DNA of 64,000 bases from a virus: positions 1-64,000 of IMG/VR virus record IMGVR_UViG_3300020810_001160. One strand, written 5' to 3'. The translations under genes and the position numbers were made by a program. Below are positions 40,887 to 51,800 of the stretch, in pieces; the first letter of the stretch is position 1, and each line of letters begins with the position of its first letter. The notes beneath the pieces are model-generated. The model was not told where the DNA came from, did not search any database, and saw nothing but the letters and a program-made list of their open reading frames with translations.

Positions 40887-41633
40887 ATGTCATTTAGTAT
40901 TCCATCATCTGTCACAGATAGTTTATCCGGTATGCAGGCATCTGCAGGTGATCTTACCAAAGTGGGAGGCGAAGCCTGTGATGTGATGGGCACACTGGGA
41001 GCCAGCGTTGGTGGAGACGCCATAGCCAAAGCCAGAGAAGCAGAACTTCAAATACAAGCCAACATTCCAAAACTCACTGCCAACGCAGGACTGATGCAGA
41101 CAGCGATTGCTGATTTAGGACCATTGTTAGAACAAGCAGATTCTTTAATTCCAACAGACTTTGGCGGTAATGCACTATCACCTCAGAACATAGACGATGA
41201 TCAGAGACAGATAATATCTGCGAATGCTCAAGCCATAAATGATGCCATGGCACAGTTTGGCAGTGTGGGAGCAAACATTTCAAGTTCGATGGCATCATCA
41301 GTAACTGATATGTCGGCTTCTGTGGAAGCACTTAAACCTCAACTCAACGTTGCTGTGCAGACAATCTCAGCAGGAGGATGTAAAGGTGTAGAAAATCAAT
41401 TGTCAGGCATAGCAGAAGGAGTGGCTCCACAACTGGACGCAATTAAAACTCAATTGGAGACAAAAACAATTCCCAGTCTAGAACCACAAGTGAATGCACT
41501 ATTAGATCAAGCCAAGGATACAGCCGCTCAGGCAGGCGCGGCATTTGAAGCCAATCAAGGAGCAATCACAGAAGCCGCAGATGCAATGAAGGCATCAATC
41601 ACTTCAGCATTACAAGGAGTACAATTACCATAA
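40887..41633 (+). CDS. Helical virion-type protein (248 aa)
   Basis: The family is not recognised. The product is Ala/Gln/Ser-rich and mainly alpha-helical, with repeated hydrophobic heptads ('SGIAEGVAPQLDAIKTQLETK', 'SVEALKPQLNVAVQTI', 'ALLDQAKDTAAQAGAAFEANQGAI'). Only two cysteines are present (residues 32 and 169). It lies between the spike gene and the PAAR tip gene with tight spacing (11 bp and 1 bp), so it is probably part of the hub or injected with it. It could also be an internal tape-like protein. Confidence 0.6.
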   Translation: MSFSIPSSVTDSLSGMQASAGDLTKVGGEACDVMGTLGASVGGDAIAKAREAELQIQANIPKLTANAGLMQTAIADLGPLLEQADSLIPTDFGGNALSPQNIDDDQRQIISANAQAINDAMAQFGSVGANISSSMASSVTDMSASVEALKPQLNVAVQTISAGGCKGVENQLSGIAEGVAPQLDAIKTQLETKTIPSLEPQVNALLDQAKDTAAQAGAAFEANQGAITEAADAMKASITSALQGVQLP

Positions 41634-41634
41634 C

Positions 41635-41958
41635 ATGGCAAGGGGAATAGCAAGAATTGGTGACAGAACAGATGGTACTTGTTATCATCCCAGTCATCTT
41701 GTGCCGCTAGCCACAGGAGGCACCATCATCACAGGATCCAGCAAAGTGGTGTGTGATGGCAATAGATTGGCGGCAACACTGGGAGATGAAGTGGAAACAG
41801 ATTGTGGTCACATTGCTTATATTATTACAGCAACAGCCAAAGTGTTGATAGGACACAAGGCTCAATTTGTGGCAAGGCTGGGAGATCAGATTGACGATGG
41901 CGCTCCCTACAAAGCCAAAATTGTCACGGCAAGCAATAAGACATTTCCACAAGGTTAA
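41635..41958 (+). CDS. PAAR-repeat spike tip protein (gp5.4-like)
   Basis: PAAR proteins cap the end of the central spike, with a zinc held near the point. The sequence begins 'ARGIARIGDRTDGTCYHPSH' and has 'VVCDGNRLAATLGDEVETDCGH'. This supplies Cys/His residues at the expected zinc ligand places, and the Gly-rich turns 'GGTIITGSSKVV' of the family follow. The length of 107 is close to T4 gp5.4 (97). It directly follows the helical protein, so spike, linker and tip are encoded in order. Confidence 0.88.
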   Translation: MARGIARIGDRTDGTCYHPSHLVPLATGGTIITGSSKVVCDGNRLAATLGDEVETDCGHIAYIITATAKVLIGHKAQFVARLGDQIDDGAPYKAKIVTASNKTFPQG

Positions 41959-41966
41959 ATATCAAT

Positions 41967-42407
41967 ATGGCACATAAAAAATTATACAAAGAGATCACAG
42001 TAGGACCGAGTATTAGTCCCAAACAACCACCTAGCCAAAGAATTTATAGAGGGATCAGCACAGTTAATCCAGACAACACAAATTTTGCTCTTAACGATAT
42101 TGGTTTAATCAAACAAGACTTATTAAATCATTTTCATATCAGTCAAGGCGAAAAGTTGGAGAATCCAGAGTTTGGCACAATCATTTGGGATTTGATACAT
42201 GATCCTATGACACCAGACCTACAAGAAGCAATTAAACAAGATGTGGTGAAAATTATAGAAAATGATCCAAGAATTAGAGCTGATTCTGTGATTATTACTC
42301 CATTTGAAGCAGGCATACAGATTGAAGTTGAATTAACATATGTCAAATATAATGTGTCTGAAAAATTAAGACTAACATTTGACGAGAATAATGGATTACT
42401 GAATTAA
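41967..42407 (+). CDS. gp25: Baseplate wedge protein gp25
   Basis: gp25 is a small wedge protein with a lysozyme-like fold that holds the sheath start. The gene shows 'LNDIGLIKQDLLNHFHISQGEKLENPEFGTIIWDLIHDPMTPDL' and 'IKQDVVKIIENDPRIRADSVIITP' features characteristic of the gp25 family. The length of 146 is close to T4 gp25 (132). It lies immediately upstream of gp6, its wedge partner, with a late promoter between them. Confidence 0.92.
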   Translation: MAHKKLYKEITVGPSISPKQPPSQRIYRGISTVNPDNTNFALNDIGLIKQDLLNHFHISQGEKLENPEFGTIIWDLIHDPMTPDLQEAIKQDVVKIIENDPRIRADSVIITPFEAGIQIEVELTYVKYNVSEKLRLTFDENNGLLN

Positions 42408-42427
42408 ATGCTCACATTATACAAACA

Positions 42428-42435
42428 AATAAATA
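42428..42435 (+). promoter_or_regulatory. T4-type late promoter (AATAAATA)
   Basis: AATAAATA on the plus strand, 21 bp before the gp6 ATG and upstream of its AAAAGGA ribosome site. Confidence 0.55.
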
Positions 42436-42456
42436 ACACTATTAAAAAGGAAACCA

Positions 42457-45400
42457 ATGTCATCCACAGATAGACAAAATAGATTATTGTTAGCAGAAGA
42501 CTGGAAAAGAGTTTATCAGTCATATAAAAATGCGGAATTCAAAAGTTACGACTTTGATACTATCCGTAGAACAATGATTCAATACATAAGACAGAACTAT
42601 CCAGAAGATTTCAACGATTACATTGAATCATCAGAGTATCTAGCACTGATAGATTTGGTAGCGTTCCTAGGACAAAACTTGGCTTTCAGAACAGATTTAA
42701 ATGCTAGAGAAAATTTTTTAGAAACTGCTGATAGACGTGATTCAATTTTAAGATTAGCAAGACTTATCAGTTACAATCCTACTAGAAATCAATGTGCAAA
42801 TGGTTTGATGAAAATCGTAGGAATAAGCACAACGGAAGATATTGTAGATAGCAATAATTTAAATTTAAGCAATCAAACAATCAGTTGGAACGATGCAAGT
42901 AACCCAAATTGGTACGAACAATTTGTAAAAGTTTTAAATGCTTCACTTGCCGAAAATGAAAAATTTGGTAGCCCAGTTAAGTCATCAAACATAGATGCTA
43001 TACCAACCAGTCAATACAGAGTCAATGCTAACAACACAGATGTTCCTGTTTACTCTTTTACAAAATCTGTAAACGGACAAAGTTTACCTTTTGAAATTGT
43101 TTCAACATCGTTTGACAACGGTGCTATCATGGAAGAGGCTCCGTTAGTAGGTAGACGTTTCAGTTTACTTCATAGAGACGATGGTAAAGGCAATGCTTCA
43201 AACAATACAGGATTTTTTGTTCATTTTAGACAAGGTGTATTAGATCAAGGTAATTTTTCAGTTGATGTTCCAAGCAATAATCAATCAGTATCTATTGAGG
43301 CTAGCAATATTAACAATACAGATGTTTGGTTATATCAATTAGATGTGGACACAGGATTAGAAGATACACTTTGGACAAAAGTTGATTCTGTTACAGGTAA
43401 TAATGTAATCTATAATTCAACAGCAAAAAGTGTTAAAAATATTTACACAGTATTGAGTGACACAGACGATTCAATCAGTTTAAAATTTGCTGACGGTATA
43501 TTTGGAAATCTTCCACAAGGAAATTTTAGAACTTACTACAGAAGAAGTAAAAATCAAAATGTTAGAATTGTGCCTGCAGATATGCAGAATGTTCAAATTG
43601 ATGTTCAATATGTTTCTGCTAACAATCAAATTGAAGTTTTAACTTTAACAATGGGTCTTCAGTACACAGTGGACAATGCTACAACTTCTGAAACAAACAA
43701 CAACATTAGATTAAACGCTCCAGCAACTTATTACACACAAAATAGAATGATAACAGGAGAAGATTATAATGTTGCTCCGTTGGGAACTAATCAAGAAATT
43801 ATAAAAGTAAAAGCAGTTAATAGAACTTCTAGCGGAATTTCAAGATATTATGATTTGATAGATTCAACAGGCAAGTACAGCAACACAAATATTTTTGGTG
43901 CTGATGGATCAATTTACAAAGAAGAAACAGAAAACTTAGATACATTTAGTTTTTCTACACAAACAGATATAGAAGGTGTTATTATTAATCAATTGGAACC
44001 TTTGTTATCAAAAAATCAAACAAGAAATTATTACATTGAAAAATTCCCTAAAATATTTTTAAATGATTTGAATCCTGTATGGCAACAGGTTACTAAATCA
44101 ACCAATGAATCAACAGGAAAATTAATCGATGCTGTAAACGTTTTAGATTATCAAGTGGGAACATTCACAGCCAGTCAATTGAAATATGTTGAACCAGGTG
44201 CTATGATTAAGTTTGTGGCTCCCGCAGGACAACATTTTATGGCTGATAATTCATTGATGACAGGTGTAGCGGATCATCCAGGCGCTAAAGATTATATTTG
44301 GACATCAGTTGTTAGTGTGTTGAATGATGGTGTTGCTAATTCAAGCACAGGAGAAGGTGCTATAAAATTTAACGATGTTATTCCAACAGGTGCTATTGCT
44401 ATACAGATATTACCAAAATTTGCAAAACAGTTCACTAACGATATCAAAACAATCATAATAGATCAAGCATTTGCTTATAATAATTTTGGAATAAGGTATG
44501 ATGTTGCTAGTAGATCATGGCAAGTGATTGATGAAAATAATTTAGATGTTTACGGTACATTTAGTACAGGTAAAACAGGCGACACATCAAACCAACAGTT
44601 GGACAGCAGTTGGTTAATCAAATGTATTACAAATGGTGCAACATACACCATCACATACAGAGGATTAAGATATGTGTTTGAAAGTAAAAGAGAAGTAAGA
44701 TTTTTCTATGATAGTGCTGACAGAAACTTTAATGCTCAAACAGGAGTTACATTACAAGATAAAGTTTCTGTGTTATCGATCAACACAAAACCTGATGTTG
44801 TAGCATCATTTACAAATGATATCAACTTTGCTGTATCAACAGAATACAGAACTTTGAGTGGATATGTAGACAGTTCTAAATTAGAATTAACACAGTTTGA
44901 TTCTGATCAAGATGGTATTGTTGATAATCCAGATGCATTTAACCTTGTTGTAGATCCAGCAACTAATTCTAGCACAAAATATGTTTTCCAAAAACTTGTG
45001 AGTGAATCAGATGGAACACAAAGATATCAATATGTTAATGCTACAGATGAAAAAATTTATATTAGACAAACTTCAGTAGGTGCTATTGGAGATTACACAA
45101 ACGGATCGATTGTTTACCTGATTGACAGTGACAGTTTCAAACAAATAAACTCCACAACTAATACAACATCAAACATTACAAATTATGTGGCTCACGTGGG
45201 TAGAGATAATATCAAATTCCAATATGTTCACACTGTGGATGGTAACACAAGATTGGATCCAAGTTCATCTAACATAATAGATATGTATGTTTTAACAAGA
45301 ACATATGATATCAATTTTAGATTATGGTTAGCAGGTGTAACAACTACTAAACCTTTATTGCCTAGTAATGATTCGTTATACACAAATTATAACACACCAT

Positions 45401-45867
45401 TAGCAAAAATTAAATCCATCAGTGATACAATAATATATCATCCTGTCAAATACAAAATATTATTTGGTACACAGGCAACCACTGATGTACAAGCAACATT
45501 CAAAATTGTAAAAAATTCTGATCAAGTTACGAACGATAGTGATATTAAAAGTAGGGTGATTCAAGCAATCAACGAATTTTTTGCTTTAGAAAATTGGGAT
45601 TTCGGTGATACATTTTATTTCACAGAATTAAGCACATACGTGATGAATGAACTAGCACCTGATATCACTACTTTTGTGGTTGTTCCGAAAGAAGGCACAA
45701 AAGCATTTGGCAGTCTTTTTGAAGTTAAATCAGAAAATGATGAAATTTTTATTAGTGGAGCCAAAGTATCTGATGTTGAAATTATTGATGCGGTGACTGC
45801 CTCTAAATTAAAAGCCGACGGTACTATTACCACAAGTTCAACCAGCACTAACACATTGAGCGAGTAG
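42457..45867 (+). CDS. gp6: Baseplate wedge protein gp6 (1136 aa)
   Basis: gp6 forms the ring that links the wedges and shares a fold with the J protein of P2. The N-terminus has 'DWKRVYQSYKNAEFKSYDFDTIRRTMIQYIRQNYPEDFNDY' and 'EYLALIDLVAFLGQNLAFRTDLNARENFLETADRRDS' features of gp6/J-like proteins, given in outline. At 1136 residues it is much longer than T4 gp6 (660), the extra being beta-rich inserts in the middle. The C-terminal part 'VIQAINEFFALENWDFGDTF' fits the J-like end. It follows gp25 and precedes the giant gene in gp7 position. Confidence 0.9.
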   Translation: MSSTDRQNRLLLAEDWKRVYQSYKNAEFKSYDFDTIRRTMIQYIRQNYPEDFNDYIESSEYLALIDLVAFLGQNLAFRTDLNARENFLETADRRDSILRLARLISYNPTRNQCANGLMKIVGISTTEDIVDSNNLNLSNQTISWNDASNPNWYEQFVKVLNASLAENEKFGSPVKSSNIDAIPTSQYRVNANNTDVPVYSFTKSVNGQSLPFEIVSTSFDNGAIMEEAPLVGRRFSLLHRDDGKGNASNNTGFFVHFRQGVLDQGNFSVDVPSNNQSVSIEASNINNTDVWLYQLDVDTGLEDTLWTKVDSVTGNNVIYNSTAKSVKNIYTVLSDTDDSISLKFADGIFGNLPQGNFRTYYRRSKNQNVRIVPADMQNVQIDVQYVSANNQIEVLTLTMGLQYTVDNATTSETNNNIRLNAPATYYTQNRMITGEDYNVAPLGTNQEIIKVKAVNRTSSGISRYYDLIDSTGKYSNTNIFGADGSIYKEETENLDTFSFSTQTDIEGVIINQLEPLLSKNQTRNYYIEKFPKIFLNDLNPVWQQVTKSTNESTGKLIDAVNVLDYQVGTFTASQLKYVEPGAMIKFVAPAGQHFMADNSLMTGVADHPGAKDYIWTSVVSVLNDGVANSSTGEGAIKFNDVIPTGAIAIQILPKFAKQFTNDIKTIIIDQAFAYNNFGIRYDVASRSWQVIDENNLDVYGTFSTGKTGDTSNQQLDSSWLIKCITNGATYTITYRGLRYVFESKREVRFFYDSADRNFNAQTGVTLQDKVSVLSINTKPDVVASFTNDINFAVSTEYRTLSGYVDSSKLELTQFDSDQDGIVDNPDAFNLVVDPATNSSTKYVFQKLVSESDGTQRYQYVNATDEKIYIRQTSVGAIGDYTNGSIVYLIDSDSFKQINSTTNTTSNITNYVAHVGRDNIKFQYVHTVDGNTRLDPSSSNIIDMYVLTRTYDINFRLWLAGVTTTKPLLPSNDSLYTNYNTPLAKIKSISDTIIYHPVKYKILFGTQATTDVQATFKIVKNSDQVTNDSDIKSRVIQAINEFFALENWDFGDTFYFTELSTYVMNELAPDITTFVVVPKEGTKAFGSLFEVKSENDEIFISGAKVSDVEIIDAVTASKLKADGTITTSSTSTNTLSE

Positions 45868-45891
45868 ATAGAATAGAGGAAATGAATATTA

Positions 45892-48800
45892 ATGGCATAC
45901 GATAATGATCAAAAAGATTTCGAATTGCCCGCAGGCAAAGACAATGGTAAAAGAAAGTCTGCTGAATTCTTACCTAAATATTTTAGAACTCCAGTAAATC
46001 AAAAATTTTTACACAGCACACTTGATCAATTAATTTCTCAAGGAACTCTTGAAAAGTTAAATGCTTATTACGGAAGAAAAGTTACAAGTGCTTACACTTC
46101 AGGTGATTTATATGTGCCTGAAATAAGTGCTGATAGAGAAAACTATAAATTTGAACCATCTGTTGTTCAAAAAGATGATCTAGGAAATGTAAATTTTTAT
46201 TCAGATTATATCGATTTTGTAAATCAAATTGCCAACTATAATGGCGACACATCTAATCACAGTGTTTTGAATGCTCAAGAATATTATGCTTGGTCTCCTA
46301 AAATAGACTGGGACAAGTTTGTAAATTACAGAGAATATTTTTGGATGCCATATGGTGCATCTACAGTATCTATAAACGGACAACAACGAAATGTTGTCAG
46401 CACATACACAGTTACAAAAAGTGATCAAGGTGACAACTATGCTTACATTTTTACTCCAGATGGTTTAACGGCGAATCCTACATTAAAATTATACAAAGGA
46501 CAAACATACAAATTTGAAATTGATGCTGAAGGATTACCTTTGGTTTTTAGAACACAAAGAATATTAGACGAAAGTTATAATTTCAATGATGGTATAGATG
46601 TTCAAGCAGTTGAAAAAGGCATAATAACTTTTCAGGTAAAAGATTCAACACCTGAAAAATTATATTATGGTTCATCAAATGATATCAATGCTTGGGGATT
46701 AATCCAAGTGTTTGACATTGAAGAGAATTCAGCCATCGATGTTACCAATGAAGTATTAGGTAAGAAAAATTATACCACTGCTGACGGAGTTGCTCTTTCT
46801 AATGGAATGAAAGTTAATTTCAAAGGCACAGTTACTCCAGCACAATATGCCGAAGGAGATTACTATGTAGAGGGTGTAGGCGAAGCAATTCAACTTATTA
46901 ATTCTCAGAATTTAGAAGTGGTCAGTAGTTTTACAAACAGTGTGCCCATTCCATTTGATTCCCAAAATTTTGATACAGTGGGTTTTGGAACAGCAACATC
47001 ATATGCTGTCAATAAAGACTATGTGGTCATTAATAGATCATCACCAGAAGGAAGTCCATGGACAAGACACAATAGATGGATACATCGTTCAGTTATTGAA
47101 GCCAGTGCCAGTGCAAATGGTCAAGTTGCAGACATAGATCAAACTTCAAGAGCACGTAGACCTATTATAGAATTTGAAGCAGGTATTAAACTATACAACT
47201 TTGGAACATCGAGCAAAGGCAATGTAGATTTAATAGACACAGTGACTAAAGATGTAATGAGCGACATAGAAGGATCTGAAGGATTCTACGTTGATGGTAT
47301 TGCTGTTACAAATGGTTTAAAAATATTGTTTACAGCAGATACAGATCCGTTGGTGAAAGATAAAATTTATCAAGTAAAATTTATAGACCTTGAACTAAAT
47401 GGAATAAAAACCAACCAAGTAAGTTTAGTAGAAGTTGCAAATGCTTCACCGAAAGAAGGTGAAACAGTTTTAGTTACTAATGGTGTAAAAAACCAAGGCA
47501 AATGGTATCATTATAACAATGGTTGGAAAACATCACAAGCGAAAACAAAAACTAATCAAGCACCATTGTTTGATCTTTTTGATAGCAATGGCAACAGTTA
47601 CACAGATGATATATTATACCCAAACAGTTCGTTTCGGGGAAATAAAATATTTTCATATGCAGTCGGAACAGGCACTAACGATACTGAATTAGGATTTCCA
47701 TTAACTTATCAAAACGTTGAAAATGTTGGCGATATTGTTTTCAACTTTGATTTATTAAATCAATCATATGTGTATGAATCACAAACATTAAGTGGAACAC
47801 TTGCTTCAGAAACAGCATTTTTAAAAAAATACAATGCTCAAGGACAATTTGCCACAGTGAATGGTTGGTCTAAGGCACCAACAAAAAGTTTTCAAAAAGT
47901 AAACAGACAATATGTAGCCAGCACTAATCAATTGAACGATTTTGCTGTAGACGTGTATGACAAAAGTGGTGATTTAAATGATTTAGGAGTAAAAGTTTTT
48001 GTTAACAACAAAAAGAAAACACAAAACGTTGATTGGTATATTTTAAGAGTAGATTCAGTTGCTTATGTAAAATTTTACACAAATCTAAAAGCCAATGATG
48101 TTGTTTTAATTAGAACAACCAGTGCCACTGACAAAAATGCTAATGGACATTATGAATTTCCAACAAATTTACAGTCTAATCCATTAAATGACAAAGTAGT
48201 TACATTCACAGTTGGACAAGTGACTGATCACGTAAAATCAATCACTAATGAGTTGACAGATATACAAGGTGTCACACCAGGAGTAAGCAATTTAAGAGAT
48301 TTTCCAAATGCTACATTGTATGGAAGAAAATTTTTACAACACAGTGGACCAATGGTGTTGTCTTCATATTTGTTGAATAACAAAGAAGTCAATTTAATTT
48401 CGGCAATATCACAAAGTCAAACAGACTACTACAAATTTAAAAGATCATTTGTGAGTGCTATGGACGATTTGGGATTTGACGGTACATCAGTACAAATAGT
48501 TGATAAAATTTTAGAAAAACTTAATAAAGACTCCAACGATAATCTTCCTTATTTTCAAACAGATATGTTTGGAGTAGGTGCATATATTAGCACAACACAC
48601 GAAGTATTAGATGTAGACAGTAAATTTTTTGCTTTAAAAAACAGTCATAATCTTTCTACTCTATCAAATAAAGCAGTGTATGTGTATCTGAACGGTGATC
48701 AATTACTTCACGCACATGACTATATTTTTACTGATGGTTTTGTTCAAGTAACTAAAACTTTAACTTTAGATGACACTATTGTTATTAATGAATTTGAAAC

Positions 48801-51800
48801 AACTAACGGAACATATGTACCACCTACACCGACTAAATTAGGATTATATCCAAAATATGTTCCTAAAAAATATTCAGACACAACCGCTTTAGAGCCAGTT
48901 AATGTTATTCAAGGACATGACGGTAGTATCGTTGTTGCATACAATGATTTTAGAGATGATGTTATTTTAGAACTAGAAAAAAGAATTTACAATAATATAA
49001 AAGTTGTTTTTGATGAAAATTTATTTGAAATAAAAACTTTTATACCTAGAGCAAATTCAATCAACGAATTTACTGAAGCATCTATCAATAAAACATTATT
49101 GGGCGATTTTAATGATTGGTTAACATTTATTGGAAACGAAGATTACACAGCCAACACTTACCAGTCTGATGAAAACAGTTTAACTTGGAATTATTCTAAC
49201 ATGGTGTCACCGCAAGGGACTAAATTATCAGGATACTGGAGAGGTGTGTACAAATATGCTTATGACACAGACAGACCAAATATTACTCCTTGGGAAATGT
49301 TGGGGTACACAGAAGAACCATCTTGGTGGTCAACAGTGTACGGACCAGCACCATACACCGGAGACAATCTTGTGTTATGGCAGGATTTAGAAAAAGGAAT
49401 TGTAAGAGAACCTAATAAAAAAATTATAATCAAAGACAAATATAAAAGACCAGGATTGACATCGCATATTCCAGTGGACAGTAATGGAAATATAAAAAGT
49501 CCATTTGATAGTGCTTATGCCAGAGGTGCTGTATTACAATTAACTAAAGGAAACTTTAAATTTGGCGATCACGCTCCAATTGAAAATGCTTGGAGAAGAA
49601 GTGCTCATTATCCATTTGCTCTATTAAAAAGTTATATTTTACATAGACCTAATCAAGCAGTTGGTATTGGATTAGACATCAGTAGAACAAAAAGAAATGC
49701 AAGTGGTCAAATTGTTTATAATTCTTTAACAGCAATTAGACCTAAAGACATTGTATTTCCAAGCAGTATTGCAGATAAAACAATAAACTTAACAGCAGGA
49801 TTAATAAACTATATTTTTGAAGTGGTAGAAAACTCACTAACCACCAACTATGCTTCTTACAAAAAACAACTTACTGAATTAACAGTACAGATTGGATTTA
49901 AAATTAGAGGTTATAGCAACAAAAATAATTTCAAATTATTAATTGATAGTAAGACTCCGCTAAACAGTACGTCGTTGTTTGTACCAGATGAAAATTATCA
50001 ATTAATTTACAACGTTTCGGCACCTATCGAAATTTTAACTTATAGTGGACTGATCATAGAAAAATTAGCCAGCGGTTACAGTATAAAAGGTTATGATAGA
50101 GATGACCCTTATGTAAGATATCACGCAGTGTATGAACAAACCAGTGATCCTGCAATTACAGTGGGAGGCATAAGTGCATCATTTGTAAATTGGAGCGAAA
50201 ATAAACGTTACGATAGAGGTGCTTATGTAAAATATTCTGATGAGTTTTATGCTGTAGACGAAACACACGTTTCAGGATCAACATTTGATCTTTCTAAATT
50301 TTTAAAATTAATTGATCTGCCAACAGAAGGTGGCAGAACTGCAATCCTTAGAAAAAAATTCTTAACTGATGCTGTGGTAGAAATTCCATACGGTACTGTG
50401 TTTGATACAATTCAATCAGTTGTTGATGTAATTCTTGGATATGAATCATATCTAAAATCAAAAGGATTTAAATTTGATCAGTTTGATAGTCAGACGGAAT
50501 TAGTATCCAACTGGCAATTAAGTATGAAAGAATTTTTATTCTGGACTACACAAAATTGGGATGAAGGTGCAGTAATCAGTTTAAGTCCAGCCAGTAAAAA
50601 ACTTGTATTAGAATCGAAATACTCTACAACTGACAATGTTGTGGATAATTTCTATTCATATGGTGTATTAAAAGAAGATGGAAAAAATTTAGACAAAGAA
50701 AATTTAAGAATTACTAGAGAATCAAACACATTTGAATTGTTTACAAAAAACACTGTTAATGGAATTTACTTTGCTAAAATTCCTTTAGTACAAAAAGAAC
50801 ACGTGTGTTTAGTGGATAACTCAACGGACTTTAATGATTTAATCTACGATCCAGCAAGTGGTTACAAGCAAGATAGAATTAAAATGCTTGGTTACATCAC
50901 AGAGTGGGACGGCAGTTTAAATATTCCAGGATTTATCTATGACGAAGCCAAAGTAGTTGAATGGCAACCATACACAGATTATGCTATGAGCGATGTGGTT
51001 AAACACAAAGAATTTTATTACACAGCCAATACAAAACTTAAAGGCACACAAGAATTTAATGACAATGACTGGCGAAGATTGGATGATAAACCACGAAGTA
51101 GTTTATTGTCAAATTTTGATTACAAAACTAATCAGTTTGCTGATTTTTATGATCTTGACACAGACAACTTTGATAGTCAACAACAAAAACTAGCACAACA
51201 TTTAATTGGGTATCAACCAAGAGAATATTTACGTAATATCATTAACGATGATGTGAGTCAATACAAATTTTATCAAGGTTTTATTAGAGAAAAAGGAACA
51301 TCAAATGCTCTTAATAAATTATTTGATGCTTTAGCAAGTGCTGATAAAGAGAGTTTAGATTTCTATGAAGAATGGGCAATACGAAAAGGGCAATATGGTG
51401 CTGTAGATACATTTGACGAAATAGAATACAATCTTGATGAATCTAAGTTTAGATTGAACCCACAACCTATTTTGTTAACAGATGACTCGGCAAACACAGC
51501 ATCTGATTTGGTTTATAGAATACAGTCTGGACAAACATATCTAGCACCCAAGGATTATACACACACGCCTTTTGCCATTAAGTATGACAAGAATACTTAC
51601 ATTAAGACAGCAGGACCAGTTAATCCAATAGATATTTCTCTCACATTATCTCAGTATGAAGATATATTAACAAATTCTAATGTTAAAAATTTACTTGAAG
51701 GACAATATGTTTGGATTGGAAATTACAATAAAAGTTGGACTGTTTTAAAATATACCAAAACAGAACAGCAAACAGTTTCAGTAGTAAAAACTGGATCAAC

